Origin: DSBG01 sp049975365
GTDB taxonomy: Bacteria > Desulfobacterota > Desulfomonilia > UBA1062
DNA: 64,000 nt
Direction of reading: 5' to 3'
Assembly: GCA_049975365.1 (NCBI GenBank)
Contig: JBNGDS010000003.1
Location: 30,362 to 94,361, forward strand
Positions within the stretch are counted from its first letter, which is position 1. The number at the start of each line of letters is the position of its first letter. Below, piece by piece: positions 34,577-43,988 of the stretch. The translations under genes and the position numbers were made by a program. The notes beneath the pieces are model-generated. The model worked only from the letters and a program-made list of their open reading frames with translations, did no database searches and had not been told where the DNA came from.

Positions 34577-37414
34577 TTATGCAGACTTCCCGAAGGAGGT
34601 TGATGCTTTTCGAGCCTTGTCCAGGTATTCCTGCTGCCGTGCGAAGTGTTCCTTCAGGAACTGCCCCGTGTACGATCCCGGGATCTCGGTGATCTCTTCC
34701 GGACTCCCCTGTGCAACGATGTGGCCGCCCCTGTCTCCCCCTTCCGGACCGAGATCGATGACATAGTCTGAGGACCTGATGATATCGAGGTTGTGTTCTA
34801 TCACGACAACGGTATTCCCCTCATCCACCAGCCGATGCAGCACGATGAGGAGCTTGTTGATATCGTCAAAGTGCAGACCTGTCGTCGGTTCGTCGAGTAT
34901 GTACAGTGTCCTCCCAGTGGCTCGTTTGGAAAGTTCCCGTGCCAGTTTTGTCCTCTGCGCTTCCCCTCCGGAGAGCGTTGTGGCGCTCTGCCCGAGCTTT
35001 ATGTAGTCCATCCCCACATCGATGAGGGTCTGGAGTTTCCGCTTTATCCTCGGGACCGCATCAAAGAGTTCAAAGGCCTGGCTCACGGTCATATCGAGAA
35101 CATCTGCAATGGACCTGCCCTTGTACCTTATCTCCAGGGTCTCATCGTTGAAGCGTTTGCCCTGGCACTGATCGCACAACACGTACACGTCCGGCAGAAA
35201 ATGCATCTCTATCTTGATGAGACCGTCTCCCTGGCAGGTTTCGCACCTGCCTCCCTTCACATTGAAGCTGAACCTTCCCGGTTTGTATCCGCGCACCTTT
35301 GCATCCGGAAGAAGCGAGAAGAGTTCCCTGATGAGTGTAAACACACCTGTATAGGTCGCAGGGTTGGATCGTGGGGTCCTGCCGATGGGACTCTGGTCCG
35401 CGTTGATGACCCTGTCGATATGCTCAATACCCGTGATGGAATCAGCATTGACCGATGCGCTCCTGGATCCGGCAAGGGTCCTTGAAAGGTACGGGTAGAG
35501 GGTGTCGATGATGAGGCTCGATTTCCCGGAGCCTGAAACGCCTGTCACACAGGTGAATACCCCGATGGGAACATTCACATCTACAGCTTTCAGATTGTGC
35601 GTCCTGGCAGCGTGTATTCTGATATGTGCACCTCGTGACTGTCGTCTCTTTTGCGGGACATGGATGGTTGTTCTCCCTGAGATATATTTTCCTGTCAGGG
35701 ATATCTCACTGTGTTCCAGATCATCGGGGCTCCCCTGGAACACGATGCGTCCGCCCAGTTCACCTGCACCGGGACCCATGTCGATGACGTGATCCGCCGC
35801 GCGTATGGTGTTCTCATCGTGTTCCACCACGATGAGGGTGTTTCCGAGATCTCTCAGGTGCTTCAGTGTATTGATAAGACGTTCGTTGTCCCGCTGGTGG
35901 AGCCCGATGGTCGGCTCGTCGAGGATGTACATCACCCCCATGAGTGCCGATCCGATCTGCGTGGCAAGCCGAATACGCTGTGCTTCTCCGGAAGAGAGCG
36001 TCCCTGCCGAACGGTCCAGGGTGAGGTACCCGATGCCAACGGACGTGAGAAATCCCAGACGATCCCTGATCTCTTTGATGAGTCTGCGTGCAATCTCTTC
36101 CTCCTTCTTGCTCAGATGGAGGCTGCTGAAAAATGAGATGAGGTCGTCGACGCCAAGGGTGGTAAGGTCGAATATGTTCTTCCCGCCGATGAATACGTGG
36201 AGAACTTCCTTCTTGAGCCTGGCTCCCTGGCATCCGGGGCAGACCATGTTGTTCAGAAATCGCGAGATTTCGCTGCTGATCTCTCCGGTCTCGGTTTCGT
36301 TGAGTCTCCTGGTGAGATTGGGGATCACTCCCTCAAAGGGGGCGGTATAGGTTCCTGCTGATTCACTGCCGTAGAGGATGGTCTGTTGAACATCACTATC
36401 CAGGTCTTCAAACGGTGTATTCACCTCGAATCCCAATGTTCTGCCCAGGTAGCGGATCAGCCTCGATGCAAACTTGCCCGGAGGCACACCCCAGGGTACG
36501 ACAGCCCCCTCCATGAGGGATTTGCTTGGATCGGGGATGACAAGGTCGGGATCGATCTTGAGCAGCACACCGAGCCCGTGGCACACCTCGCACGCCCCGT
36601 GGGGGTTGTTGAAGGAGAACATGCGGGGAGAGATCTCGGGAAACGAGATGTTGCAGACCGGGCAGCTGTAATGTTCGGAATAGATGGAGACAGAACCCGA
36701 AGTGTCTTCGATTTTCAGGATCCCACCTGAGAGCCGGATGGCGATCTCGATGGAATCCAACAGACGGGTCATGATTCCCTCTTTTATTACGATCCTGTCA
36801 ACCACGACCTCGATGGTGTGTTTTTTGTTCTTGTCCAGGTGCGGGATCTCCTCGATGTCATACGACTCCCCATCGACGCGTATTCTGACGAACCCGTCCC
36901 GGGCAAGTGTCTCCAGGAGTTTCGTATACTCACCTTTCCTTCCGGTAACAACGGGGGCATACAGGATCACCTTGGTTCCTGGACCTGATGAATACACAGC
37001 CTGGGCCATCTGCTGCACGGTCATTGATTCAATGGGTCGGCCGCAATTCCAGCAGCGGGGGGCTCCAATACGAGCAAACAGGACTCTGAGGTAATCGTAG
37101 ATCTCGGTAATAGTCCCTACGGTCGATCGTGGATTGTTCGATGTGTTCTTCTGTTCTATGGCGATAGCTGGTGAGAGCCCTTCAATGGATTCCACCTGGG
37201 GCTTCGACATCTGCTCGAGGAACTGCCGGGCATATGCACTCAATGACTCGACGTACCTCCTCTGTCCTTCGGCATAGAGGGTATCAAAGGCCAGAGAAGA
37301 TTTTCCCGACCCGGAGACACCGGTAATCACAACGAATTTGTTGCGCGGTATTCGTACGTCGATCCCCTTGAGATTGTGCTCGCTCGCACCCTTTATTTCT
37401 ATGAAATCCTTCAT
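34577..37414 (-). CDS. uvrA: Excinuclease ABC subunit A
   Basis: 945 residues, the normal length. Damage-sensing ATPase of nucleotide excision repair, with two ABC modules: first Walker A GVSGSGKSSLAFDTLYAEG, second GVSGSGKSSLIIDTLY, signature motifs LSSGEAQR and LSGGEAQR, and zinc sites CPVC...CEVC and CETC...CDQC. It is the last of the leftward tilS-mfd-PPIase-PPIase-uvrA set, with a 129-base gap before it, so it may also have its own promoter. Having mfd upstream links it to transcription-coupled repair. No clear LexA box seen. Confidence 0.97.
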   Translation of the reverse strand: MKDFIEIKGASEHNLKGIDVRIPRNKFVVITGVSGSGKSSLAFDTLYAEGQRRYVESLSAYARQFLEQMSKPQVESIEGLSPAIAIEQKNTSNNPRSTVGTITEIYDYLRVLFARIGAPRCWNCGRPIESMTVQQMAQAVYSSGPGTKVILYAPVVTGRKGEYTKLLETLARDGFVRIRVDGESYDIEEIPHLDKNKKHTIEVVVDRIVIKEGIMTRLLDSIEIAIRLSGGILKIEDTSGSVSIYSEHYSCPVCNISFPEISPRMFSFNNPHGACEVCHGLGVLLKIDPDLVIPDPSKSLMEGAVVPWGVPPGKFASRLIRYLGRTLGFEVNTPFEDLDSDVQQTILYGSESAGTYTAPFEGVIPNLTRRLNETETGEISSEISRFLNNMVCPGCQGARLKKEVLHVFIGGKNIFDLTTLGVDDLISFFSSLHLSKKEEEIARRLIKEIRDRLGFLTSVGIGYLTLDRSAGTLSSGEAQRIRLATQIGSALMGVMYILDEPTIGLHQRDNERLINTLKHLRDLGNTLIVVEHDENTIRAADHVIDMGPGAGELGGRIVFQGSPDDLEHSEISLTGKYISGRTTIHVPQKRRQSRGAHIRIHAARTHNLKAVDVNVPIGVFTCVTGVSGSGKSSLIIDTLYPYLSRTLAGSRSASVNADSITGIEHIDRVINADQSPIGRTPRSNPATYTGVFTLIRELFSLLPDAKVRGYKPGRFSFNVKGGRCETCQGDGLIKIEMHFLPDVYVLCDQCQGKRFNDETLEIRYKGRSIADVLDMTVSQAFELFDAVPRIKRKLQTLIDVGMDYIKLGQSATTLSGGEAQRTKLARELSKRATGRTLYILDEPTTGLHFDDINKLLIVLHRLVDEGNTVVVIEHNLDIIRSSDYVIDLGPEGGDRGGHIVAQGSPEEITEIPGSYTGQFLKEHFARQQEYLDKARKASTSFGKSA

Positions 37415-37543
37415 GGCTTGTGACTGTTCTTCAGAAATGAACCACTAGCAATCATGTCATCACCCTGTTTCGGCTGCTCTTTGGGAGGATGTCTTCTCCA
37501 TACCCTCTCTGTGTTGAATGTTGCGTGACTCCCCTGAGTTTTC

Positions 37544-38398
37544 CTAGAGGTAGATACCGATAAAATGATCCGTCATGATCCTCTTCAGCCAGTGATCGAA
37601 AGCCTCCTGCCGTGATTTTGTCTCCAGTATCTGGGTGATTTCTTCCTTCACGTCTTCGAGGCTCTTGTGCCCGATGATCCCTTTTTCCTGAACCTGGTAG
37701 ATTATGGAGAAATCGTTGATGTCTATGGGGCCCACGATATCACCAGGATTGGCATCCACAAGGGCCTCCTTTGCTGCTTGTGAAAGCTGGGTGATGGCAA
37801 CCCACCCGATATCGGAACTCCCTGAACCGAGGATATCCGAGTACTCGCGGGCAGCGTCGTCGAAATCTCTGCCCGAGCGAAGCTCTTCGATGGCTTTGTG
37901 TGCCTTCTCCCTGTTCTCCTTGAAGAGAATCTGCTTGAGGTGGAGCGATTTTCTCCCCGTATAGGTATCGCTGTTTTGATAGTATGACTGGATCATGCTT
38001 TCAGTTACAACGACACGGGACTTGACCATCATGTCCATGAGTGTGGACTTCATGACCAGCGATGTTGCACTCGCAATATCTGTTCCCGTCTGGGCGGCGA
38101 CTTCCTGGGCTTCATTGAGCTCGACAGCCGGAAGACCGAGTGACTTGTAGATCTTTTCCACAATGAGATCCTCCACCATGAGCTGGAGTACCTGGTTCTT
38201 CATGGACCTGTCCTGCTGGGGAATCCCGAGGTCTCGCATCTTGCTCTGGAGATCCGAGTACATGATGACCCTGTCGTCAACAACGGCAACAATGCCGTCG
38301 ACCATCTCTGCATGGGCTGAAGAAACCCACAGCATGACACAGAGAAGAAGAGCGATGGAAAGAATGTTATCCGTGTACCGATAGAGCATTGATCTCAT
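37544..38398 (-). CDS. Periplasmic SurA-like peptidyl-prolyl isomerase/chaperone
   Basis: 284 residues. Signal peptide (hydrophobic 10-26, cleavage at SAHAEM). A SurA N-terminal domain follows (VDGIVAVVDDRVIMYSDLQ), then one parvulin domain (LHLKQILFK, REYSDILGSGSSDIGWV, VGPIDINDFSIIYQV). It should help outer-membrane proteins fold. E. coli SurA has two parvulin domains; this has one. ATG 38398 or ATG 38389 could start it; either overlaps the preceding isomerase gene (38367-39302), so the two are coupled. Confidence 0.88.
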   Translation of the reverse strand: MRSMLYRYTDNILSIALLLCVMLWVSSAHAEMVDGIVAVVDDRVIMYSDLQSKMRDLGIPQQDRSMKNQVLQLMVEDLIVEKIYKSLGLPAVELNEAQEVAAQTGTDIASATSLVMKSTLMDMMVKSRVVVTESMIQSYYQNSDTYTGRKSLHLKQILFKENREKAHKAIEELRSGRDFDDAAREYSDILGSGSSDIGWVAITQLSQAAKEALVDANPGDIVGPIDINDFSIIYQVQEKGIIGHKSLEDVKEEITQILETKSRQEAFDHWLKRIMTDHFIGIYL

Positions 38399-39302
38399 CC
38401 CAGTTTACCTCTATGGCATAGTGTGTCTTGAGCTCGTCGATCCACTGCGCATAGCGGACCTCGAATTGTTCATCAGTGAGCTTTTCCCGTATTTCGTCAG
38501 CCACCTCATCGAAGGGACGCGTTCCTGGGGCGATCCTCCTCGCAACGAAGAAGATATGGTAGCCCCGCTGGGTCTCGATGATGTTTGAGTACCGACGCTC
38601 TGGAATGGAGAATACCACATCCTCGACCTCCTTTGGTAGCTCCCCCTTTGCGAAGACCCCCATGAATCCGAGATCATCCTCGGCTGAATCACTGTACTGT
38701 CTGACCACCTGGGCCAGGGGGACCCCAGATCTGAGCATGGCAAGGGCCTCTTTTGCGTGCTGGTGGTTTTTCACGAACACGTGGTAGATTTCCACGCTCG
38801 TCGGCCTGTAGAATTCCTTGGCATTCTTGTCATAGTATTTTTTTTCCTGTTCATGAGAGATGGATATGCTGCTTCGTACCGCCTTGTCCACTGTCTTGTT
38901 GATGATGGCGCGGGTCCTGACAAACGCTCTGATATCGTTCATATTCCTGCATTCCTCGGTGAGAACATGCTCGAAGTCCTGCTTCTTCATCCCATCCAGG
39001 AACCCGTGCACTGCCACATCTACTTCTTCATCCGTGACCGCGATGCTGTTTTCCTGTGCATACATGAGGATCAGCTGCTCTTCGATCAGATTGTCCACGA
39101 TCATGGGCTTCATTGTGTGCAGCACCTCACCGGAAGAAATCATGGATTCTTCAGTGAAGCGTTCCAGACGTGATCTGAGGGTTTCCCTGTCTATGCAGAC
39201 ATCCCCGATCCTGATGCAGCAGGTGGGCTGGAAGGCATCACACCCGGCCAGTATCATGTTCAAAAACAGTATACAGGATATCGCGTATCTCATGTGCAGC
39301 AT
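38367..39302 (-). CDS. Lipoprotein peptidyl-prolyl isomerase (PpiC/PrsA-like)
   Basis: 311 residues. The N-terminus is a lipoprotein signal with lipobox LAGC (Cys at about 20). A SurA_N-like chaperone segment is followed by a parvulin domain (VEIYHVFVKNHQHAKEAL, YSDSAEDDLGFMG, YSNIIETQRGYHIFFV). It resembles PrsA-type foldases anchored to a membrane. It overlaps mfd by 65 bases (56 if Met39293 is the start), and its own end overlaps the SurA-like gene by 32 bases. The pair are chaperones of the same fold that probably arose by duplication. Confidence 0.87.
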   Translation of the reverse strand: MLHMRYAISCILFLNMILAGCDAFQPTCCIRIGDVCIDRETLRSRLERFTEESMISSGEVLHTMKPMIVDNLIEEQLILMYAQENSIAVTDEEVDVAVHGFLDGMKKQDFEHVLTEECRNMNDIRAFVRTRAIINKTVDKAVRSSISISHEQEKKYYDKNAKEFYRPTSVEIYHVFVKNHQHAKEALAMLRSGVPLAQVVRQYSDSAEDDLGFMGVFAKGELPKEVEDVVFSIPERRYSNIIETQRGYHIFFVARRIAPGTRPFDEVADEIREKLTDEQFEVRYAQWIDELKTHYAIEVNWDEINALSVHG

Positions 39303-42300
39303 TGCTCGAACCCAAGGGGAGCTCCACGATCCCTTCGGGGTAGAGCTTCCCTTTCCTCGTGTTTACCACTCCGATGATTTTTTTCAGATCAAGTATGCTA
39401 TCACGGGCTACGTATAACCTCAATCGATTGTTGACCTTCTCGATCTTTCTCAGTCTCAGTCGTCTCATGACATCTCTGATCTGGGCAATGATCAAAAGGA
39501 TCTTCATTGGTTCAGGCATAGGGCCGTAGAGGTCTGTGAGCTCTTCTGCGATGAGCCCCAGTTCGTCGTGACCCGCCGTGAACAGTCTTCGGTACAATCC
39601 AAGCCTCAGGTGCTGATCAGGGCAATAGTCTTCAGGCACATAGGCATCAACGTCGAACCTGATCTCGGGATCGATCTCGGGCTGGGGAAGCCTGCCCTGG
39701 AGTTTGTCGACTGCTTCCTTGAGCATCTGCTGATAGAGTTCGTACCCGATGGCTGTGACGTGTCCCCACTGGGCCTTCCCCAGAATATCTCCCACCCCCC
39801 TGATCTCCATGTCTCTGAGGGCCATCTGAAATCCTGCGCCCAAAGATTCATACTCCTTGATTGCAGAGAGTCTTTTCTGCGCATCTTTTGTGATCTGCCC
39901 GAATTCTGGCATCAGCAGCAGGGCATACCCCTTGAGTTTCGACCTTCCCACTCTCCCCCTGAGCTGGTAGAGGTCTGCCAGACCGAACTTGTCGGCCCTG
40001 TTGATGACGATGGTGTTGGCGCTCGGGATATCGATCCCCGAGCTGATGATGGCAGAGGTCACGAGCACAGTGATGCTCCGATCGAGGAATCCGCCCATGA
40101 CACGGTTGAGCTGTACTCTGGACATCTGTCCATGGGCAACGCCAACCCGTGCTTCGGGGCACAGCGAGCGGATATGACGTGCCATGCCCTCGATGGTGGA
40201 GACCGTGTTGTGAACGAAAAATACTTGCCCCCCACGAACAAGCTCGCGGTGGATTGCATGGCGAATGGCCTCATCGTCGAAGCGGGAGATCACTGTTTCG
40301 ATGGATTTTCTTTCAGCGGGGGGTGTTTCTATGATGGACAGGTCCCGAATACCGGAAATGGCCATGTTCAGCGTTCGGGGGATGGGGGTTGCCGTGAGCG
40401 TCAGGATGTCCACTTCTGATCGAAGTGCCTTGATCCGCTCCTTGTGCCTGACCCCGAACCTGTGCTCTTCATCCACGATGAGCAGGCCGAGGTCTCTGAA
40501 CTTCACCTTGTCCGAAAGCAGTGCATGCGTGCCGATGACGATATCCACCTTCCCCGTCTCGAGATCGACGATGATCTCCTTGTTGGATGCAGAACCCATC
40601 ATGCTCGAAAGTGCTTCCACCCGTATGGGCCAGGGTGACATCCGTTCCCTGAATGTGGTCAGGTGCTGCCGTGCAAGGAGTGTCGTCGGTACGAGCAAAG
40701 CAGCCTGCCTGCCGGACATGACGGCAACGAAGGCGGCTCGAAGAGCAACCTCGGTCTTCCCATACCCCACGTCGCCGCAGACGAGTCTGTCCATTGGCTG
40801 GGCTGAGGTCATGTCAGCATACATATCTCCGATGGCCTTCAGTTGATCTTCTGTCTCATCGTACGGGAACGACTCTTCGAACTCCTCGATGATTCCCTGG
40901 GCAGTATCGTAGGTCTTCCGTGAGCTCATCTCCCTCTTTGCGTAGACCGCAAGGAGTTCGCCGGCCAGTTTTGCGACAGACTCCTTTGCCTTTTTCTTTG
41001 CATGGCGCCATCTGGCGCCACCGAGCTTGTCGATCGTGAAATGATCCACATCGCCGATATACCGCTGGAGAAGAGAGAGACGATAGACCGGTACATAGAG
41101 CTTGTCTCCCCCGAGATATTCCATGAGGATGAAATCTGTCTTGACGCTGTCCCGTTCGAGCCGCACCACGCCCTTGAATATGCCGATGCCGTTATCTCTA
41201 TGAACGACAGGGTCGCCTTCCTTGAGCTGGGTGAATGGATTCAGCAGTGCCAGACCGGATGGTGCCTTCTTCCTTCTCCGCCTCGTGCCGAAGACCTCGT
41301 CCGAGGAGACGAGGGCAATGCCGAATTCAGGCAGTGTGAATCCTGTAGAGATCGATCCGTGGACCAGATGGATGTTTCTCCCCCATCCCCCATGTCTCAG
41401 GATTGACCGGGAGCTGCATGAGCTGGTGCTGATGCCTCTCCTGACCAGTGCATACTCGATCCGTTCAGCGATCATTTCTGAGCTCGCAAAGACGAATACA
41501 TCGAACCCTTCTTTCAGGAGCGAATCCAGCTTGTCCAGTGCAGAGTCTGCCGTACGAGTTGAGGCTGGCTCGGAAAAGAGGCGAGTGAAGGCGACATCTC
41601 CGGATGAACTGCTCACGCCAGCGGAAATCCTTGCCTGAAATCGTTCGACAGAGGAGAGGAATTTCTCCCTGCCGATGAATACTTGTTCAGGATCAGGGAA
41701 TGACCGATTTCTCTTCACTGCCCTCTCGTGGGAATTCGTGTACAGGGCCTCGGTGTCATCCCAGAGACGAGCGAGAGTCTCCTTGTCGGGCGTGACGATA
41801 CATGATGCGGCCGGGACGTAGTCGAAGAGGGTCGATTCCTTCTCGTAGAACAGGGATATGAAGGATTCGATCCCCGGGGTGTAGATCCCCTGCTCCATGT
41901 CCTCGACCATGCGTATGAGCTGCGTGTCTTTCATCCTTTTGAGGTGCTGCCGGGCGTTCTTCATGTGTGTGTAATCCAACAGAACTTCGTCTGACGGCAT
42001 CACGAGGATTGAGGTGCACTCAGCCCGTGACCTCTGGGATGCAACATCGAACTGCCTGATGCTGGTAATCGTGTCTCCAAATGTATCGATTCGCATCGGC
42101 AGATCCATGCCTGGAGAAAAGATATCAATGACAGAGCCCCTGATGCTGAACTGCCCCACGTCATCGATGAGGGCCTCCCGGGTATATCCCATGAGGAGAA
42201 GGGTTCGTGCGAGATCTTCACGATCGATCTCGTCGTCCTGGCGGATCATGATCAGGGATGCTGCAAGATCATCCGGGACGATGGTGAACGGCAGAAGGGC

Positions 42301-42621
42301 CTGAACCGGTGCAATGACTATGCACGGCGTCCGTGTGGAGAGCCTGAAGAGTGTCTCGATCCTTCTGGCCATGATCTCTTTTGAAGGACTGTCGTCCTGG
42401 TATGGCCGCACATCGAGACATGGGAACACGCACACGGGTTCCTGCCCGAGGAATTCCGTCAGATCCTGCTGGGTCTGGTACATCTCGTCGGCATCCTCCA
42501 CGATCCAGAGGATGGTCCGTGCTTCACTGATGAAGCGCGCAGCGACGACGAGTGATTTCAGGGAGGCCGGGTACATCCCGATGGATCTGGATGTGCTGAG
42601 TCTGTCCAGAAGTGTAGTCAT
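39238..42621 (-). CDS. mfd: Transcription-repair coupling factor
   Basis: 1127 residues, normal for Mfd. It removes RNA polymerase stalled at lesions and recruits UvrA. UvrB-like N-terminal domain, RNA-polymerase interaction domain (KEGDPVVHRDNGIGIFKG), then a RecG-like translocase with Walker A GDVGYGKTEVALRAAF, DEEH box VDEEHRFG, TATPIPRT, and motif VI QLRGRVGRS. The TRCF C-terminal domain follows. It lies one base after tilS and overlaps the next gene by 65 bases; such a long overlap is unusual but both frames carry clear family sequence. Confidence 0.96.
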   Translation of the reverse strand: MTTLLDRLSTSRSIGMYPASLKSLVVAARFISEARTILWIVEDADEMYQTQQDLTEFLGQEPVCVFPCLDVRPYQDDSPSKEIMARRIETLFRLSTRTPCIVIAPVQALLPFTIVPDDLAASLIMIRQDDEIDREDLARTLLLMGYTREALIDDVGQFSIRGSVIDIFSPGMDLPMRIDTFGDTITSIRQFDVASQRSRAECTSILVMPSDEVLLDYTHMKNARQHLKRMKDTQLIRMVEDMEQGIYTPGIESFISLFYEKESTLFDYVPAASCIVTPDKETLARLWDDTEALYTNSHERAVKRNRSFPDPEQVFIGREKFLSSVERFQARISAGVSSSSGDVAFTRLFSEPASTRTADSALDKLDSLLKEGFDVFVFASSEMIAERIEYALVRRGISTSSCSSRSILRHGGWGRNIHLVHGSISTGFTLPEFGIALVSSDEVFGTRRRRKKAPSGLALLNPFTQLKEGDPVVHRDNGIGIFKGVVRLERDSVKTDFILMEYLGGDKLYVPVYRLSLLQRYIGDVDHFTIDKLGGARWRHAKKKAKESVAKLAGELLAVYAKREMSSRKTYDTAQGIIEEFEESFPYDETEDQLKAIGDMYADMTSAQPMDRLVCGDVGYGKTEVALRAAFVAVMSGRQAALLVPTTLLARQHLTTFRERMSPWPIRVEALSSMMGSASNKEIIVDLETGKVDIVIGTHALLSDKVKFRDLGLLIVDEEHRFGVRHKERIKALRSEVDILTLTATPIPRTLNMAISGIRDLSIIETPPAERKSIETVISRFDDEAIRHAIHRELVRGGQVFFVHNTVSTIEGMARHIRSLCPEARVGVAHGQMSRVQLNRVMGGFLDRSITVLVTSAIISSGIDIPSANTIVINRADKFGLADLYQLRGRVGRSKLKGYALLLMPEFGQITKDAQKRLSAIKEYESLGAGFQMALRDMEIRGVGDILGKAQWGHVTAIGYELYQQMLKEAVDKLQGRLPQPEIDPEIRFDVDAYVPEDYCPDQHLRLGLYRRLFTAGHDELGLIAEELTDLYGPMPEPMKILLIIAQIRDVMRRLRLRKIEKVNNRLRLYVARDSILDLKKIIGVVNTRKGKLYPEGIVELPLGSSNAAHEIRDILYTVFEHDTGRV

Positions 42622-42622
42622 T

Positions 42623-43882
42623 TCAGGTGAGCACCACCTCGAACGGGGAATCAGCGACTCGATCGTTCATACCGGCTACTGCGAGAATGGTATCGCCTGA
42701 GAGGAGAACTGGCCAGACATGCCGGAGAGAGGAGGAAACACCTGCACTCCGAAGGACCTCGAAAACCTTTTTTCCCTGGATCCTGTCACCCGGGAGAGCA
42801 GATCTGAGAACTGTTCGCTCACTGGTGTCCGGCAGAGATCTGATTCGTACTGCTTGCCTGACCGGGTCCAGGGAATAGGTCCCCGGCGAAGGGATGTGGA
42901 TCTGGTAATAGGGACCTCTCCCGGCATGTCTGAAGATGACCATATCCTCATCCACGGATACACGAAGTTTTCTTCTGAGTGTGTGTGCACGCCTTTCACC
43001 CCGAAGCACAGAGAGAAGACTGTCCACCTGGAGGGAATCTATGCCCCTTGGTTCATCGAGCATGGAGGCAGCGACATCGATGATAAACCGTCTAAGTACG
43101 GCATCATGGGCCTTCACGAGGCAATCCCTCCTGTATGCACGGATGATCCCCCAGTCGAGCGTACATGCCTGTTCCTGAAGGTGTTTCACAAGTGCATCTA
43201 CAATCAACCCTTCCTGACGGGCGATGCCCGACAGTCGGAAAATGGACTCGACCGTGCCTGGATTGATCTTTTTCATGCGGGGCAGAATCTCGTGCCTGAT
43301 GAGATTCCTCGCTCGATTCGTGTCTGTGTTGGAACTGTCCTCCACATAGGGGATCCTGTTCTTCACGGCGAAAGAATGGATGTCTTCCCGTTTCATGTCC
43401 AGCAGGGGGCGGATGATCCCCCCCTCTGTGGTATAATCCATGCCGGCCAACCCTCTTATTCCCGATCCCCTGATGATCCTGTAGAGAATCGTCTCCGCCT
43501 GGTCGTGCATTGTATGTCCTGTTGCAGCGACCCTGAACCCGAATTTTTTCATGCACCCATGGATCGCCTCATATCTCCTTTTCCTCGCTTCCTCTTCGAG
43601 ATTCGGGGAATCCGGGTTCATGCGAAGTTCGTAGAGATACGACTTCAGTGACAGCCTGCGGCAGGTATCCAGAACGAATCCGGCATCACTGGCCGACGCC
43701 TTCCCGCGTAGCCCATGTTCAACATGCACAACCCCGAGCCTGAGATTCAGGACCGGTGCAGCCCTTCTCATGAGTTCCAGCAGCACCATTGAATCAATGC
43801 CGCCCGAACAGCAAACGAGCACTGAATCCCCGTCCTTCACTGAGCATGGTCCTGTGAGCGTTCCAAGGAAATGATCGATCAT
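42623..43882 (-). CDS. tilS: tRNA(Ile)-lysidine synthase
   Basis: 419 residues from ATG 43882 (a GTG at 43903 would add seven). It makes lysidine at C34 of tRNA-Ile2 so that AUA is read as isoleucine. N-terminal PP-loop SVLVCCSGGIDSMVLLELM, then VVHVEHGLRGKASASDAGFV, ATGHTMHDQAETIL and the GMDY..GGIIRPLLDM segment. A TilS C-terminal domain ends the protein. It is directly followed by mfd. No ribosome site stands out for either start. Confidence 0.92.
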   Translation of the reverse strand: MIDHFLGTLTGPCSVKDGDSVLVCCSGGIDSMVLLELMRRAAPVLNLRLGVVHVEHGLRGKASASDAGFVLDTCRRLSLKSYLYELRMNPDSPNLEEEARKRRYEAIHGCMKKFGFRVAATGHTMHDQAETILYRIIRGSGIRGLAGMDYTTEGGIIRPLLDMKREDIHSFAVKNRIPYVEDSSNTDTNRARNLIRHEILPRMKKINPGTVESIFRLSGIARQEGLIVDALVKHLQEQACTLDWGIIRAYRRDCLVKAHDAVLRRFIIDVAASMLDEPRGIDSLQVDSLLSVLRGERRAHTLRRKLRVSVDEDMVIFRHAGRGPYYQIHIPSPGTYSLDPVRQAVRIRSLPDTSERTVLRSALPGDRIQGKKVFEVLRSAGVSSSLRHVWPVLLSGDTILAVAGMNDRVADSPFEVVLT

Positions 43883-43988
43883 TGATGAATTCAATAGTAC
43901 CACACGAATTCATGGTCAAGCGCAAGGTTGAAACCACGCTGCTGAGGACAATTCAGTACTGAGAGTTCACATGCGTAGATGTCAAGAT

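Noticed and set aside
39568..40419. 283-codon plus-strand open frame inside mfd
   Set aside because: Antisense to helicase motifs of mfd; a product of codon bias in the real gene.
42719..43651. 310-codon plus-strand open frame inside tilS
   Set aside because: Antisense to tilS, which carries clear PP-loop motifs.
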